NCBI RefSeq assembly: GCF_000019965.1
Contig: NC_010571.1
Location: forward strand, 3,729,001-3,793,000
Direction of reading: 5' to 3'
DNA from: Opitutus terrae PB90-1
Lineage (GTDB): Bacteria > Verrucomicrobiota > Verrucomicrobiia > Opitutales > Opitutaceae
Length of the DNA stretch: 64,000 nucleotides
Below, one piece after another: positions 8,177 through 16,978 of this stretch (the stretch's first letter is position 1; every line of letters begins with the position of its first letter). The position numbers were made by a program, and so were the translations under genes. The notes under the pieces were generated by a model. The model did not search any database. It saw nothing but the letters and a program-made list of their open reading frames with translations, and was not told the origin of the DNA.

Positions 8177-9385
8177 TCAGCCAGGCCCGCGCCGACGGCA
8201 GCCCAACTCGTCGGCGACGGCGGTGAAGGCGGCGATGGCCCGCTCGAGATCGTCGCGCGTATGCGCGGCGCTCACCTGCACCCGGATGCGCGCCGCTCCG
8301 AGCGGCACGACCGGGAAAAAGAAGCCCACCACGAAGATGCCGCGCGCCAGCATTCGTGCGGCGAACTCCTGCGCGAGGACGGCGTCGCCGAGCATGACCG
8401 GCACGATCGGATGCGTGCCGGGGCGGATCGTCAGGCCTGCGGCAGTGAGGCCTTCGCGAAAGAACCGCGTGTTGTCGGCCAACCGGGCCCGCAACTCGTC
8501 GGACCGGTCGAGCAGGTCGAGCACGACGAGACTCGCAGCGGCAATGACCGGAGCGAGCGAATTGGAGAACAGATAGGGCCGCGAACGCTGGCGGAGCAGC
8601 GCGATCATCTCTTTCCGTCCGCTCGCGTAGCCGCCGCTCGCGCCGCCGAGCGCTTTGCCCAGCGTTCCGGTCAGGAGATCGATCCGATCGGCGACGCCGC
8701 ACAATTCCGGGGTGCCGCGGCCGGTCGGGCCGATAAAGCCGACCGCATGACTGTCGTCGACCATGACCATGGCGTTGTAGCGGTCGGCGAGGGCGCAGAT
8801 CTCGCGCAGGGGCGCGATGAAGCCGTCCATCGAAAAGACGCCGTCGGTCGCGATGAGCTTGAACCGCGCGCCGCCAGCGTCGGCTTCGCGCAGCTTCGCT
8901 TCGAGATCGGCCAGGTCACAGTTGCGGTAGCGGAAGCGGCGCGCCTTGCACAACCGAATGCCGTCAATGATCGAGGCGTGGTTCAGCTCGTCGCTGATCA
9001 CCGCGTCCTCGGACCCCAGTAGCGTTTCAAACACGCCGCCATTCGCGTCGAAACACGAAGAGTAGAGAATCGTGGCGTCCGTGCGCAGAAACCCGCTGAG
9101 CTTCTCTTCGAGCTCGCGATGGATCTGCTGCGTGCCGCAGATGAAGCGAACGGAGGACAATCCATAACCCCAGCGGTCGAGCGCCGCCTGGGCGGCCCGG
9201 ATGACCTCAGGGTGATTGGAGAGGCCGAGGTAGTTGTTCGCGCAAAAGTTCAGGACGGACTCGTTTGGCTCAACGGTGGCCTGCGGCCGCTGCGGCGAGG
9301 CGAGCACGCGCTCGCGCTTGGTGAGTCCGGCCGACTCGATCTCGGCCGCGATCCCTTGCAGGTGCTCGCGGTAGGCGGGCGTCAT
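8177..9385 (-). CDS. kbl: glycine C-acetyltransferase (2-amino-3-ketobutyrate CoA ligase)
   Basis: I chose ATG 9385 (402 aa), which begins [11 protein letters not shown], because its ATGA overlaps the tdh stop and the length fits Kbl; upstream residues in this frame are shadow sequence. It is a PLP enzyme of the alpha-oxoamine synthase family. Visible are the N-terminal [11 protein letters not shown] motif, [12 protein letters not shown] (PLP-binding Asp and His, near residues 205-215), and [16 protein letters not shown] with the Schiff-base lysine near 240. Kbl cleaves 2-amino-3-oxobutyrate with CoA to glycine and acetyl-CoA, completing threonine degradation started by Tdh. The two genes are translationally coupled. 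Confidence 0.95.
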   Translation of the reverse strand: MTPAYREHLQGIAAEIESAGLTKRERVLASPQRPQATVEPNESVLNFCANNYLGLSNHPEVIRAAQAALDRWGYGLSSVRFICGTQQIHRELEEKLSGFLRTDATILYSSCFDANGGVFETLLGSEDAVISDELNHASIIDGIRLCKARRFRYRNCDLADLEAKLREADAGGARFKLIATDGVFSMDGFIAPLREICALADRYNAMVMVDDSHAVGFIGPTGRGTPELCGVADRIDLLTGTLGKALGGASGGYASGRKEMIALLRQRSRPYLFSNSLAPVIAAASLVVLDLLDRSDELRARLADNTRFFREGLTAAGLTIRPGTHPIVPVMLGDAVLAQEFAARMLARGIFVVGFFFPVVPLGAARIRVQVSAAHTRDDLERAIAAFTAVADELGCRRRGPG

Positions 9386-10431
9386 GCGACCTCCCAATTG
9401 AGGACAATCTTGCCGCTCTTGCCCGAGCGCATCAGCTCGAACCCGCGCTCGAAGTCCGTGAACGGCATCCGGTGGGTGATCACGGGGGTGATGTCGAGTC
9501 CGCGCTGGATCAGCGACTGCATCTTGTACCACGTGGCGTAGATCTCGCGGCCGTAGATGCCGCGGATCGTGAGCATGTTGAAGACAACCTTGTTCCAATC
9601 GACGGCGGCACGCTCAGGCATGATGCCGAGCAGGGCGATGCGGCCGCCGTGCGCCATGTTGTCGATCATGTCATTCAGTGCGCGCGGATTGCCGGACATC
9701 TCGAGCCCGACGTCGAAGCCCTCCTTCATGCCGATCTCGTGCTGCACGTCGGGAAGTTTTTCCTTGGACACGTCAACCACGCGCGTGGCGCCCATGCGCT
9801 GGGCCAGGGCGAGCCGGTCGGGATTGACGTCAGTAACGACGACTTTGCGCGCGCCGGCCTGCTGCGCGATCGCCGCGGCCATGCAGCCGATCGGGCCGGC
9901 GCCGGTGATGAGGACGTCCTCGCCGACGAGATCGTATTGCAGCGCGGTGTGCGTCGCGTTGCCCAGCGGGTCGAAGCACGACAGCACATCGAGCGAGATG
10001 GTCGGGTCGACCTTGACGGCGTTGCTGGAGGGGAGACAGAGGTATTCGGCAAAGGCGCCGGGACGGTTCACGCCGACGCCCTTGGTGTCCTTGCAGAGAT
10101 GCCGGCGCCCAGCGAGGCAGTTGCGGCAGACACCGCACACGATGTGGCCCTCGCCGTCGACGAGTTCACCGATCTGGAAGGTGGTGACGTTTGAGCCGAC
10201 CGCGGCGACTTCGCCGACGAACTCGTGACCGATCACCATCGGCGCCGGAATCGTCTTCGCGGCCCACGCGTCCCAGTTGTAGATGTGGATGTCCGTGCCG
10301 CAGATCGACGTGCGCTTGATTCGGATCAGCACATCGTTGATTCCCGGCACCGGCACCGGGACTTCGATGAGGTTGAGCCCGGGGCCGGGCTTCAGCTTGG
10401 CGATGGCCTGCATGGTCGTGGGGAGATGCAT
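9382..10431 (-). CDS. tdh: L-threonine 3-dehydrogenase
   Basis: This is a 349-aa zinc medium-chain dehydrogenase. Early residues show [13 protein letters not shown] (catalytic Zn Cys and nearby His) and [10 protein letters not shown] (GHE motif). A structural-zinc cysteine cluster, [19 protein letters not shown], lies near 95-113, and the NAD-binding [15 protein letters not shown] near 165-180. It oxidises L-threonine to 2-amino-3-oxobutyrate, which Kbl uses. An internal ATG at 10413 (343 aa, [10 protein letters not shown]) resembles the usual Tdh start and is as likely as 10431. The gene is divergent from an XRE-cupin regulator and starts 27 bp from the first of two operator-like palindromes, so repression or activation by that regulator is likely. 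Confidence 0.95.
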   Translation of the reverse strand: MHLPTTMQAIAKLKPGPGLNLIEVPVPVPGINDVLIRIKRTSICGTDIHIYNWDAWAAKTIPAPMVIGHEFVGEVAAVGSNVTTFQIGELVDGEGHIVCGVCRNCLAGRRHLCKDTKGVGVNRPGAFAEYLCLPSSNAVKVDPTISLDVLSCFDPLGNATHTALQYDLVGEDVLITGAGPIGCMAAAIAQQAGARKVVVTDVNPDRLALAQRMGATRVVDVSKEKLPDVQHEIGMKEGFDVGLEMSGNPRALNDMIDNMAHGGRIALLGIMPERAAVDWNKVVFNMLTIRGIYGREIYATWYKMQSLIQRGLDITPVITHRMPFTDFERGFELMRSGKSGKIVLNWEVA

Positions 10432-10458
10432 GATTTTTCGGGCTGGGCTTGAACAACA

Positions 10459-10476
10459 TGTTCACCATAGTAAACA
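10459..10476. promoter_or_regulatory. operator-like palindrome, copy 1 (tdh/XRE intergenic)
   Basis: TGTTCACCATAGTAAACA is an imperfect 7-4-7 palindrome with one arm mismatch. It matches the copy at 10495-10512 at all but two positions, and the copies are 36 bp apart centre to centre. It lies in the divergent region between tdh and the XRE-cupin regulator gene and is a likely autoregulatory site. Confidence 0.7.
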
Positions 10477-10494
10477 GGACGGCGTCAAACGTTT

Positions 10495-10512
10495 TGTTTA
10501 CCATAGTGAACA
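10495..10512. promoter_or_regulatory. operator-like palindrome, copy 2 (tdh/XRE intergenic)
   Basis: TGTTTACCATAGTGAACA has the same 7-4-7 plan and CATA centre as copy 1. It overlaps the GTG at 10506 that I favour as the regulator start. A bound dimer here would block the regulator's own translation start region or promoter-proximal DNA. Confidence 0.7.
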
Positions 10513-11072
10513 CTCCCGAACACTCCTCCCAAATAATCGCGAAAAAGATCCTGACGGAACGTCATCGCCAGAAGCTCTCGCTCGGCGATCTCGCGGTGCG
10601 CAGCGATGTGAGCAAGGGCATGCTCTCGCAAATCGAACAGGGAAAGCGCAACCCGACGATCGCGGTGATGAGCAAGATTGCCACCGGGCTGCGCGTGCCG
10701 CTGGCGCGGTTGCTGCCTGACGATGGTCCGCGGGTCTGGCGGGTGATTCGCGCGAACGACGAAAACCATATTCTGTTCGACAACGACGAGCACCAGTTGC
10801 GGACCCTCTCGCCGATCGATCTCGAGAAGCAGGTGGAGTTCTACGAGCTCATCCTGCATCCACACGGCAAGCTGGTGTCCGATCCGCACGCGCGCGGCGC
10901 GGAGGAGATTCTCACGGTGGCCAAAGGCCACGTGCAGGTGAAATCGGGCGAGAAGGAGACGGAGTTGCGCCGGGGCGATTCGGCCTACTACGCGGCGGAC
11001 GTGCCCCACGCGATCGTGAACCTCGGCAACACCGAGGCGGTCGCCTACATGATCGTGCGATGGTATCACTGA
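10506..11072 (+). CDS. XRE-family HTH regulator with C-terminal cupin domain (SutR/PuuR type)
   Basis: The product has an N-terminal HTH (LSLGDLAVRSDVSKGMLSQI, then EQGKRNPT) and a C-terminal cupin barrel of about 75 residues (HARGAEEILTVAKGHVQV ... YYAADVPHAIVNLG). This layout is typical of regulators of amino acid and polyamine metabolism. The start is uncertain. GTG 10506 gives 188 aa with a normal lead into the HTH. ATG 10458 or TTG 10449 would add a stretch in which LFTIVN-like peptides repeat only because the two 36-bp-spaced operators are translated, which argues that this stretch is regulatory DNA. It is divergent from tdh-kbl and probably senses threonine, glycine or an intermediate. 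Confidence 0.85.
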   Translation: MNTPEHSSQIIAKKILTERHRQKLSLGDLAVRSDVSKGMLSQIEQGKRNPTIAVMSKIATGLRVPLARLLPDDGPRVWRVIRANDENHILFDNDEHQLRTLSPIDLEKQVEFYELILHPHGKLVSDPHARGAEEILTVAKGHVQVKSGEKETELRRGDSAYYAADVPHAIVNLGNTEAVAYMIVRWYH

Positions 11073-11094
11073 CGCTGACCGCCCGTAAGTGGTC

Positions 11095-13494
11095 CTACGG
11101 AGTGATCAGATCGTCGGCGACAAAGACGCGATAGTCTTTGATGCGCCCCGTCGTGTCTGGCGGACCCTGACGTGGAACATACCGGAAGCCGCCGACCGTG
11201 CGCGGCTCGGCCAGATCGACGATGAGGCGGTGAGGATAGCCGGGCTGCGCGGTGCCCCACTGCGTGCGCCAGGCGTTCGCCGTTTGGCCGTCGATCGCGT
11301 TCTCGGCAGTGCCGTCGCCCTGCTCGCGTTCCTCGCTGTCGACGTAAGCGATGGTCCACGCCTCGGCGCTCAGCGGATGCCCGGAGTCGTCGAGCAGCGC
11401 GATCTCCGCCACGCTGGCCAACGGGCCGCCATCCTGCGCGTTCAGTGCCTCGAGACAAAAATAGCGGCCGCGCACGGCATGGGAGAAACTCACCTCCTGC
11501 AAAGCCGGGCTCGCGTCGAAGCTGCCCCGGTGCGCCGGCGTTCCAAAATCCGCGCGCAACGTCACCTGCCGCCGCCGCGACGGCGCGAAATCCAGCTTCG
11601 GGCGGAGCTGATCCAAGATCGGCTGGTCTAGCGCGGCGATGACCGGGTTTGCGGGCCCGATCAAGTCGAGCACGACGATCTCGTTGTCGCCGGCCTTCAA
11701 CCACGGCGCGGGCACATACATGGTTTGCTGCGGGCCGATGTTCCAATACCGGCCGAGATTGTGACCATTCACCCAGACAAACCCTTTGCCCCACGGGCGC
11801 ATGTCCAGAAAACAGTCACCCGGTTGTTCGACCTTCACCGTCGCACGCCAGAATGCCGGCGCCGGCGAGGTTCGCTCCTGTTCACCAGTCGGTTGGTAGC
11901 GGAGCGTGCCGAGCATCGGCTGATCGAGCGGCAGACGGAAAATCTGCCAACCGCGAAGTTCCCTGCGCGGCTGCCCGGACGCGGTCAGCGTCACCGGACC
12001 GTGGATGCCTTTGCGGTCGTGCACTTCCACGCCAAAGTTAACCCGGCCCATCGCTTCGACGAGGATGTCGAGCGTCGCGGGCGTGGTGCGCTCGGGCAAC
12101 GGCACGCGATAGTGGCGCGAGCGGCGGTCGGTGAAGCCGATCCGCTGACCGTCGAGAAACACCTGGCCGATATCGTGGATCGCCGCGGCCTCCAGAATCG
12201 CCGCGGGGCCGGCCGGCAATTGCGTGCGATAAACGATGCAGCCGAAGCCTTGATCGTAGAGCTCCATCGTGCGCGGAGACTCGTCGGTGATGGGCGCAGG
12301 AAGGTTCGACCAAATGGCGGCGACCTGCTCGGCAGGAGTGGGCGGAAGGGTGATGACGCGGTGGCGGGGCGCGGGCTCCGGCAGCGTTTCCTCGGGTAAC
12401 AGGTATTTGGAAAGCAGCGCACGCGATTGCTCGAACTTCGGCGTAGCCCAGCCCGCTTCGCTGATCGGTGCGTCGTAGTCGTAGCTGGAGGTATCGGGCT
12501 TGAACGGCCGATCGGCGCCGGTCCAGAAACCGAACGTGGTGCCGCCATGCGCCATGTAGATGCTGAACGACGCGCCCGTGCGGAGCATGTAGTCGAGATC
12601 GGTGAGGTAGCGTTCAGTCTGGCCGGTGTGATGCGGCGCGCCCCAGGTGTCGAACCACCCCGGGTAGAACTCGCCGCACATCAGCGGGCCGGTCGGCAGG
12701 ATTTCGCGGAGCGCGCGGAAGCCGCCGGCGGGATCGGTGCCGAAGTTGACCACGGGAAACAGATCGGGCCGGTAGCCGCGCCGCACCTGCTGCGTCGGAT
12801 TGCAGGCGAACAGCGGCACGTCGAAGCCCGCGTCGAGCAGCGCCTGGCGGATGTCGCCCATGTAGGCGGGATCGTCGGCGTAGAAACCGTGCTCATTTTC
12901 CACCTGCACCATCAGGATCGGGCCGCCGCGGGAAACCTGCAGCGGACCCAGCTCGCGGCCGACTTCCTGAAGATACCGGCGCGCCGCCTCGATGAACCGC
13001 GGATCGCGGGTGCGTAGCTTGATCTCATCGTGCTTCAGCAGCCACCACGGCAGGCCGCCCATTTCCCATTCGGCGCAGGCGTACGGACCCGGCCGGAGGA
13101 TCACCCACAAGCCTGCGGCCTGCGCTTCGCGACAAAACGCCGCGGCGTCCGCCTGGCCCGACCAGTCGAATTCGCCGGGACGCGGCTCGTGCATGTTCCA
13201 GAAAAGATAGGCGCAGACGGTGTTCAGCCCCATCGCCTTCACCATCTGCAGCCGGTGCCGCCAGTATTCGCGGGGCACGCGCGGCGCGTGGAGTTCGCCA
13301 CAACGGATCTGGAACGGTTGGCCGTCGAGCAGGAACGCGTCCGCGCCGATCTCGAACCGATGCGGCGCGCCGGTGCGCTCGGGCGTGGCAGCGGCCTCCG
13401 CTGCGAACGAGGCCGCGGGCCAGATCGCGAGCACCAGGCTCGCAGCGAAGCGCGGAAGGCGAGGGAAGTTCACACCAAGGGGCAGGAAGGTCAT
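11095..13494 (-). CDS. secreted beta-galactosidase, glycoside hydrolase family 35
   Basis: This 799-aa protein has a signal peptide (about 1-31) and a GH35 TIM barrel (about 45-370). The motifs are GLNTVCAYLFWNMHEPRPGE, WEMGGLPWWLL, MVQVENEHG with the acid/base near residue 199, and MCGEFYPGWFDTWG with the nucleophile near 275. Beta-sandwich domains follow, then a C-terminal F5/8-type (discoidin-like) carbohydrate-binding domain (about 680-799). It releases terminal beta-galactose from glycans outside the cytoplasm. A palindrome at 13611-13626, 117 bp upstream, is identical to one upstream of the TonB-dependent receptor, suggesting co-regulation. It converges on the XRE regulator gene with a 22-bp gap. 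Confidence 0.93.
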   Translation of the reverse strand: MTFLPLGVNFPRLPRFAASLVLAIWPAASFAAEAAATPERTGAPHRFEIGADAFLLDGQPFQIRCGELHAPRVPREYWRHRLQMVKAMGLNTVCAYLFWNMHEPRPGEFDWSGQADAAAFCREAQAAGLWVILRPGPYACAEWEMGGLPWWLLKHDEIKLRTRDPRFIEAARRYLQEVGRELGPLQVSRGGPILMVQVENEHGFYADDPAYMGDIRQALLDAGFDVPLFACNPTQQVRRGYRPDLFPVVNFGTDPAGGFRALREILPTGPLMCGEFYPGWFDTWGAPHHTGQTERYLTDLDYMLRTGASFSIYMAHGGTTFGFWTGADRPFKPDTSSYDYDAPISEAGWATPKFEQSRALLSKYLLPEETLPEPAPRHRVITLPPTPAEQVAAIWSNLPAPITDESPRTMELYDQGFGCIVYRTQLPAGPAAILEAAAIHDIGQVFLDGQRIGFTDRRSRHYRVPLPERTTPATLDILVEAMGRVNFGVEVHDRKGIHGPVTLTASGQPRRELRGWQIFRLPLDQPMLGTLRYQPTGEQERTSPAPAFWRATVKVEQPGDCFLDMRPWGKGFVWVNGHNLGRYWNIGPQQTMYVPAPWLKAGDNEIVVLDLIGPANPVIAALDQPILDQLRPKLDFAPSRRRQVTLRADFGTPAHRGSFDASPALQEVSFSHAVRGRYFCLEALNAQDGGPLASVAEIALLDDSGHPLSAEAWTIAYVDSEEREQGDGTAENAIDGQTANAWRTQWGTAQPGYPHRLIVDLAEPRTVGGFRYVPRQGPPDTTGRIKDYRVFVADDLITP

Positions 13495-13610
13495 GGGGGA
13501 AGTCGCGAGGCTCGGGGGCCGCAGTCCTCCGGCCCGAGGTTGCGTGAGCCCGGCACCGAAAGTCGAATCAGCTACGGGATCAGCCTAACATTTCCGTACG
13601 GCTGGCCGCA

Positions 13611-13626
13611 TCACCTGATCGGGTGA
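13611..13626. promoter_or_regulatory. 16-bp palindrome upstream of GH35, shared with the TonB receptor
   Basis: TCACCTGATCGGGTGA has perfect 5-bp arms (TCACC/GGTGA) around a GATC-centred core with one mismatched pair. The same 16 bases, preceded by A in both cases, occur at 20942-20957 upstream of the TonB-dependent receptor. It is a likely operator for a carbohydrate-responsive regulator such as a LacI-family protein, though none is encoded in this window. Confidence 0.6.
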
Positions 13627-13711
13627 GTGCGGAGGGTGGAGGGATGGCGTGAGTGGGAGCGGGGACAACGCGCCCTGCCGACGCGGCCGCGCCGCCGCGG
13701 ATCGGGCGGGA

Positions 13712-14383
13712 CTATTTCAGGTGTACAATCCCATGCCGAATCGCCTCGATCGCGGCGCCGGTGCGGTCGCGGACGCGCAGTTTCGCGAACAGCGTCTTGA
13801 GGTGGGATTTCACCGTGTCTTCGGAGATGCACAGGCTGGAAGCGATTTCCTTGTTGCTGCGACCCTTGATCAGCGATTCGAGCACGTCGCGCTCGCGCTC
13901 GGTGAGCTGCTCCCGTTGCGCGCGCTCCGTCAGCCGCTCCGCCACGGAGCGCGGAAGTGAGGTGTCGCCCGCGTACACGGCCCGCACCGTGCTCGCGATC
14001 TCCTCGATCGGCATGTCCTTGAGCAAATAGGATTTTGCGCCGGACTGGAGGGCGCGGTGGATGTCTTCGTCCCAGTCGTAGGTGGAGAGCACGATGACGC
14101 GCGCTTCGGGGGCCTTTTTGCGGATGGCCAGAATCGCCTCCACGCCGCCCATCCCCGGCATGCGCAGATCCATGAGAACCACGTCGGGTTGGAGGTCGTC
14201 GTAGATCTCGATCGCTTCCTCGCCGTCGGACGCTTCGGCCACGACGTCCATTCCGGGCTGGCTTCTGATGAGCGCGACCAACCCGACGCGCATCGGCGGA
14301 TGATCATCTACGACGAGGACGCGAATCGTGGCGCCGGATTCGGGGCGCGTGACTTGCGGTGCGGTGAAGTCAGTCCCGGGCAT
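13712..14383 (-). CDS. NarL/FixJ-type response regulator
   Basis: This 223-aa protein begins at ATG 14383 (MPGTDFTAPQ); the open frame beyond this start is heptanucleotide repeat and was excluded. The receiver domain (about 20-135) has VVDDH, the phospho-acceptor DLRMPG at D72 and the LLKD lysine segment. A LuxR-type HTH follows (LTERERDVLESLIKGRSNKE ... SEDTVKSHLKTLFAKL). It is the partner of the histidine kinase encoded just upstream at 14587-16740 on the same strand. The two flank a 203-bp spacer filled by repeats. The output targets are unknown; the adjacent galactosidase and receptor genes are candidates by position only. Confidence 0.95.
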   Translation of the reverse strand: MPGTDFTAPQVTRPESGATIRVLVVDDHPPMRVGLVALIRSQPGMDVVAEASDGEEAIEIYDDLQPDVVLMDLRMPGMGGVEAILAIRKKAPEARVIVLSTYDWDEDIHRALQSGAKSYLLKDMPIEEIASTVRAVYAGDTSLPRSVAERLTERAQREQLTERERDVLESLIKGRSNKEIASSLCISEDTVKSHLKTLFAKLRVRDRTGAAIEAIRHGIVHLK

Positions 14384-14459
14384 GGTGGTCAAAAACGCGA
14401 GTGGCTGCGGCGGAGCAAGCGAATCTAGCACATCTTCTGCGGAGTGCCTCTCACTCGTT

Positions 14460-14580
14460 CGGGGGAAAAGGGGAGAAGGAGCCGAGAGCCTAGAGTCCAG
14501 AGCTGAGAGCGACGAGAAGTTGAGAGATGAGAGTTGAGAGGGACGGAAGTTGAGCGCTGAGGGAAGAGAGTTGAGTGAGG
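14460..14580. repeat. degenerate heptanucleotide tandem repeat (family D)
   Basis: The region from GGGGGAAAAG onwards reads as 7-nt units such as GAGAGCC, TAGAGTC, CAGAGCT, GAGAGCG, GTTGAGA and GATGAGA. It fills most of the spacer between the kinase and response-regulator genes. A related tract with the same GGGGGAAAAG lead lies at 44583-44640 upstream of the nitrilase gene. Confidence 0.75.
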
Positions 14581-14586
14581 AGGAAC

Positions 14587-16740
14587 CTAGACGGTGACAA
14601 CGACGGTGACGCGAGTGCCTTGTCCGGGAGCGCTGGTGATCTGCACCGTGCCACCCAACAACTGTGCGCGTTCCTTCATGCCGACCAACCCGAAGCTGCG
14701 GCTCCCCTTGGGCTGAGTGCCGTTGACGAAGCCGACGCCGTCGTCCTCGACGGTGAGCCGCACGGTGCGGCCATCGAACGCCAGCCGCACGTCGATGCGG
14801 GTGGGGTGCGCGTGTTTGCTGGCGTTGGTGATCGCTTCCTGACCGATGCGGAGCAGGTTGTTTTCCACGACGGGCGGCAGCCGGCGGCTCAGCCCTTCCA
14901 CCTGCATCCCCGGCTGCACGCGCGTGCCCTCGGTGGTCTGCGTCAGGATCTCGTTCAAGGCTTCCCCGAGATCGCATCGCTCGAGTACTTGGGAACGCAT
15001 GTTCCAGATCGAATCCCGCGCATCCGCCAGCGCGGCGCGGGCGAGCTTGTGCGCGAGGCCGAGATGATCGCGGACTGGTGCGCTCATCTCGCCGGCGTGC
15101 GTGCGCGCCAGTTCCAGTTGAACAGAGATCGCGCCCAGCCCCTGGGACAGCGTGTCGTGGATTTCGCGCGCGACGCGGTTGCGTTCATTCAGGATCGCGG
15201 CGAATTCTGTCTCGGCCATCGCACGGCGCCGCTCCTGCTCGTGCAGCCGCCGGCGGGACGCGAAGACCACGGCCGCGACCGCCGCGACCGCGAGGACGAG
15301 CGATCCGGACAAGATCCAGACGACCCGCTCCGCGTTCCACCAGGAGGGCGGTTGAACGACCGCAAGATCCGCGGCGGAACGGAGCAGCAGTTGAAAGGAG
15401 CGCGGTTCCCACAAGCCGCCGAGCGGACCGGCCTCGTCGGTCACCACCGAGCACACGCCTGAAACGCGAACCAGGCTGCCGGGCAACCAGCCGGTGGGCG
15501 CGGTGGTGTGTTCGGGCAGCCGGAGCTGGGCGCGAATCGCGGTGTCGTGCCAGTCCAGCACGAGCGCCACGCTGTCGGGGAAGCGCCGTAGTTCGGCGAG
15601 CCGTGCGTCCAGCTGCACCAGATCGCCGTCCTGCCGCAGCGCGCTGGAGACGTCCGTCAGCACGTGCGGCGCGGGCGGCGCCTGCGTTCCGCGCTTGCGG
15701 TAAATGCCGTCCTCGAGTTCCGCGCTGTAGTCGCGCAAGGCGGGGAACCCGACCACGTCCACCTCGTCGCCCGGCCGGAGTTCATGGGCCTGCGTCGTAT
15801 CGATGCGCAGGCTGTGGTCGCGGTCGCGGATCCACAGCGCGTAACCCGGCTGGTGGTGGAGTACGATGCCGCGCACGTGGACGCGATGCCCCTGCTGGCC
15901 GGTGAGCTGCTCGAAGCGAAGCAAGTTGCCGACCGGATACGGTTCGCCGTCGAAGGGTCTTTCCGGCGGCGGCTTTTCCCGGATCACCTCCACGCCGCGG
16001 GGCACCTGCACGAACGGGCGCACGAACTGGCGATTGCGATTGTGCAAGTTGAAGCACAGCCCGCGCAGCCGGACTTCGGCGTCGATGTAGTCCTCGGGAT
16101 TGAATTCGCCGCAGACCTGCACGACCAACCGGGCGCCGCCCGAGGCGAGTTTGAATTTCACCTTGCCCTCACTGGACGCGGACACGCCGGCGGAAGAGGG
16201 GACGGCGTAGCGCGTGCCCGGAGGCGGCCGCGCGACGTCGCTGGGCAGCTTCGGGTCGACGCTGCGCACGATGCCTGACACTTCGATCCACTTCGCGTCC
16301 ATTTGTCCGGAGCTCAATTCCTCGAGCGAAACGCGCGCCGGTTCCGGGATCGGCCCCTGGCCCGTTTTCGTGATGTTGCGGGCCACCACGTAGGGGGCGA
16401 AGCCGCCGGGATCGGTGACACCCTCGATCTGCAGCAGATCGCCGCGAACCAGTCCCGCCACGAGTTCCGCGGGGCCTTGCACATAGATGCCCTCGGTTTG
16501 GTCCTGAATCACGAAGGCGATGCCTTCCGGATCCGCTTCGCCCATGAACACGCCCTGCAGCCGCACCGGTACGGCGTGGCGGGCTTCCTCCTCGGTCAAC
16601 GCGCGGACCTGCGCCGCGGTGGTAAGAACGGTCTCGGTGGCGATCGCCGTCACGGACTGACCCGCCGCGACCAGTGTCAACAGGACGGAGAGCCACCGCG
16701 CGTGCCGGATCGAATGCCGGAATCCAGGGGCGTTGATCAT
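14587..16740 (-). CDS. membrane-bound NarL-type sensor histidine kinase with OB-like sensor region
   Basis: I chose ATG 16740 (717 aa, MINAPGFRHS), which gives a signal or anchor helix (about 15-35). A large extracytoplasmic region of repeated OB-like beta modules follows (VRLQGVFMG, IEVSGIVRSV, VHVRGIVLHHQ, VRVSGVCSVV). A transmembrane helix lies near 475-497. The cytoplasmic part has HisKA_3 (RNRVAREIHDTLSQGLGAI, His near 525) and an HATPase domain (EAITNASKHAHP, VEDDGVGF, GLVGMKERAQLLGG). Kinases with this layout phosphorylate NarL-type regulators; the partner is encoded next, at 13712-14383. It may sense a sugar, given neighbouring galactosidases and a TonB receptor. Confidence 0.92.
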   Translation of the reverse strand: MINAPGFRHSIRHARWLSVLLTLVAAGQSVTAIATETVLTTAAQVRALTEEEARHAVPVRLQGVFMGEADPEGIAFVIQDQTEGIYVQGPAELVAGLVRGDLLQIEGVTDPGGFAPYVVARNITKTGQGPIPEPARVSLEELSSGQMDAKWIEVSGIVRSVDPKLPSDVARPPPGTRYAVPSSAGVSASSEGKVKFKLASGGARLVVQVCGEFNPEDYIDAEVRLRGLCFNLHNRNRQFVRPFVQVPRGVEVIREKPPPERPFDGEPYPVGNLLRFEQLTGQQGHRVHVRGIVLHHQPGYALWIRDRDHSLRIDTTQAHELRPGDEVDVVGFPALRDYSAELEDGIYRKRGTQAPPAPHVLTDVSSALRQDGDLVQLDARLAELRRFPDSVALVLDWHDTAIRAQLRLPEHTTAPTGWLPGSLVRVSGVCSVVTDEAGPLGGLWEPRSFQLLLRSAADLAVVQPPSWWNAERVVWILSGSLVLAVAAVAAVVFASRRRLHEQERRRAMAETEFAAILNERNRVAREIHDTLSQGLGAISVQLELARTHAGEMSAPVRDHLGLAHKLARAALADARDSIWNMRSQVLERCDLGEALNEILTQTTEGTRVQPGMQVEGLSRRLPPVVENNLLRIGQEAITNASKHAHPTRIDVRLAFDGRTVRLTVEDDGVGFVNGTQPKGSRSFGLVGMKERAQLLGGTVQITSAPGQGTRVTVVVTV

Positions 16741-16825
16741 CGCGACGTTCGTGGGCTGAGACGATGGAGGGCGCTGAAAGGTTGGCAATGGTGCTTTGGT
16801 CGTGGTCGCGCAGCGACCGGAGAAA

Positions 16826-16845
16826 AGCGCGTTGGGCAACGCGCT
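16826..16845. repeat. short hairpin repeat (family E)
   Basis: AGCGCGTTG (16826-16834), GG, then CAACGCGCT (16837-16845) forms a perfect 9-bp hairpin followed by CCACC. A related hairpin with the same trailing CCACC lies at 21011-21033. This one is in the 238-bp gap between the TonB receptor end and the kinase start. Confidence 0.6.
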
Positions 16846-16978
16846 CCACCATGCCGGGCTCATCAGGCAGTGAACCGCAGGGGCCCTGCCAAGGCTGCGC
16901 TCCTGCAGAGACTGAGCGGCTGCAACTAAAAAAGGAACCCGCCATCCGTGGCGGGTTCCACCATGCAAAGAGCTGAGA

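Noticed and set aside
8177-9598. 473-residue version of Kbl
   Set aside because: The first 71 residues are the alternate frame of tdh; ATG 9385 overlaps the tdh stop and matches the usual Kbl length.
13712-14977. 421-residue version of the response regulator
   Set aside because: The extra N-terminal part reads through heptanucleotide repeats and the antisense/alternate frame of the kinase gene; the receiver domain begins normally from ATG 14383.
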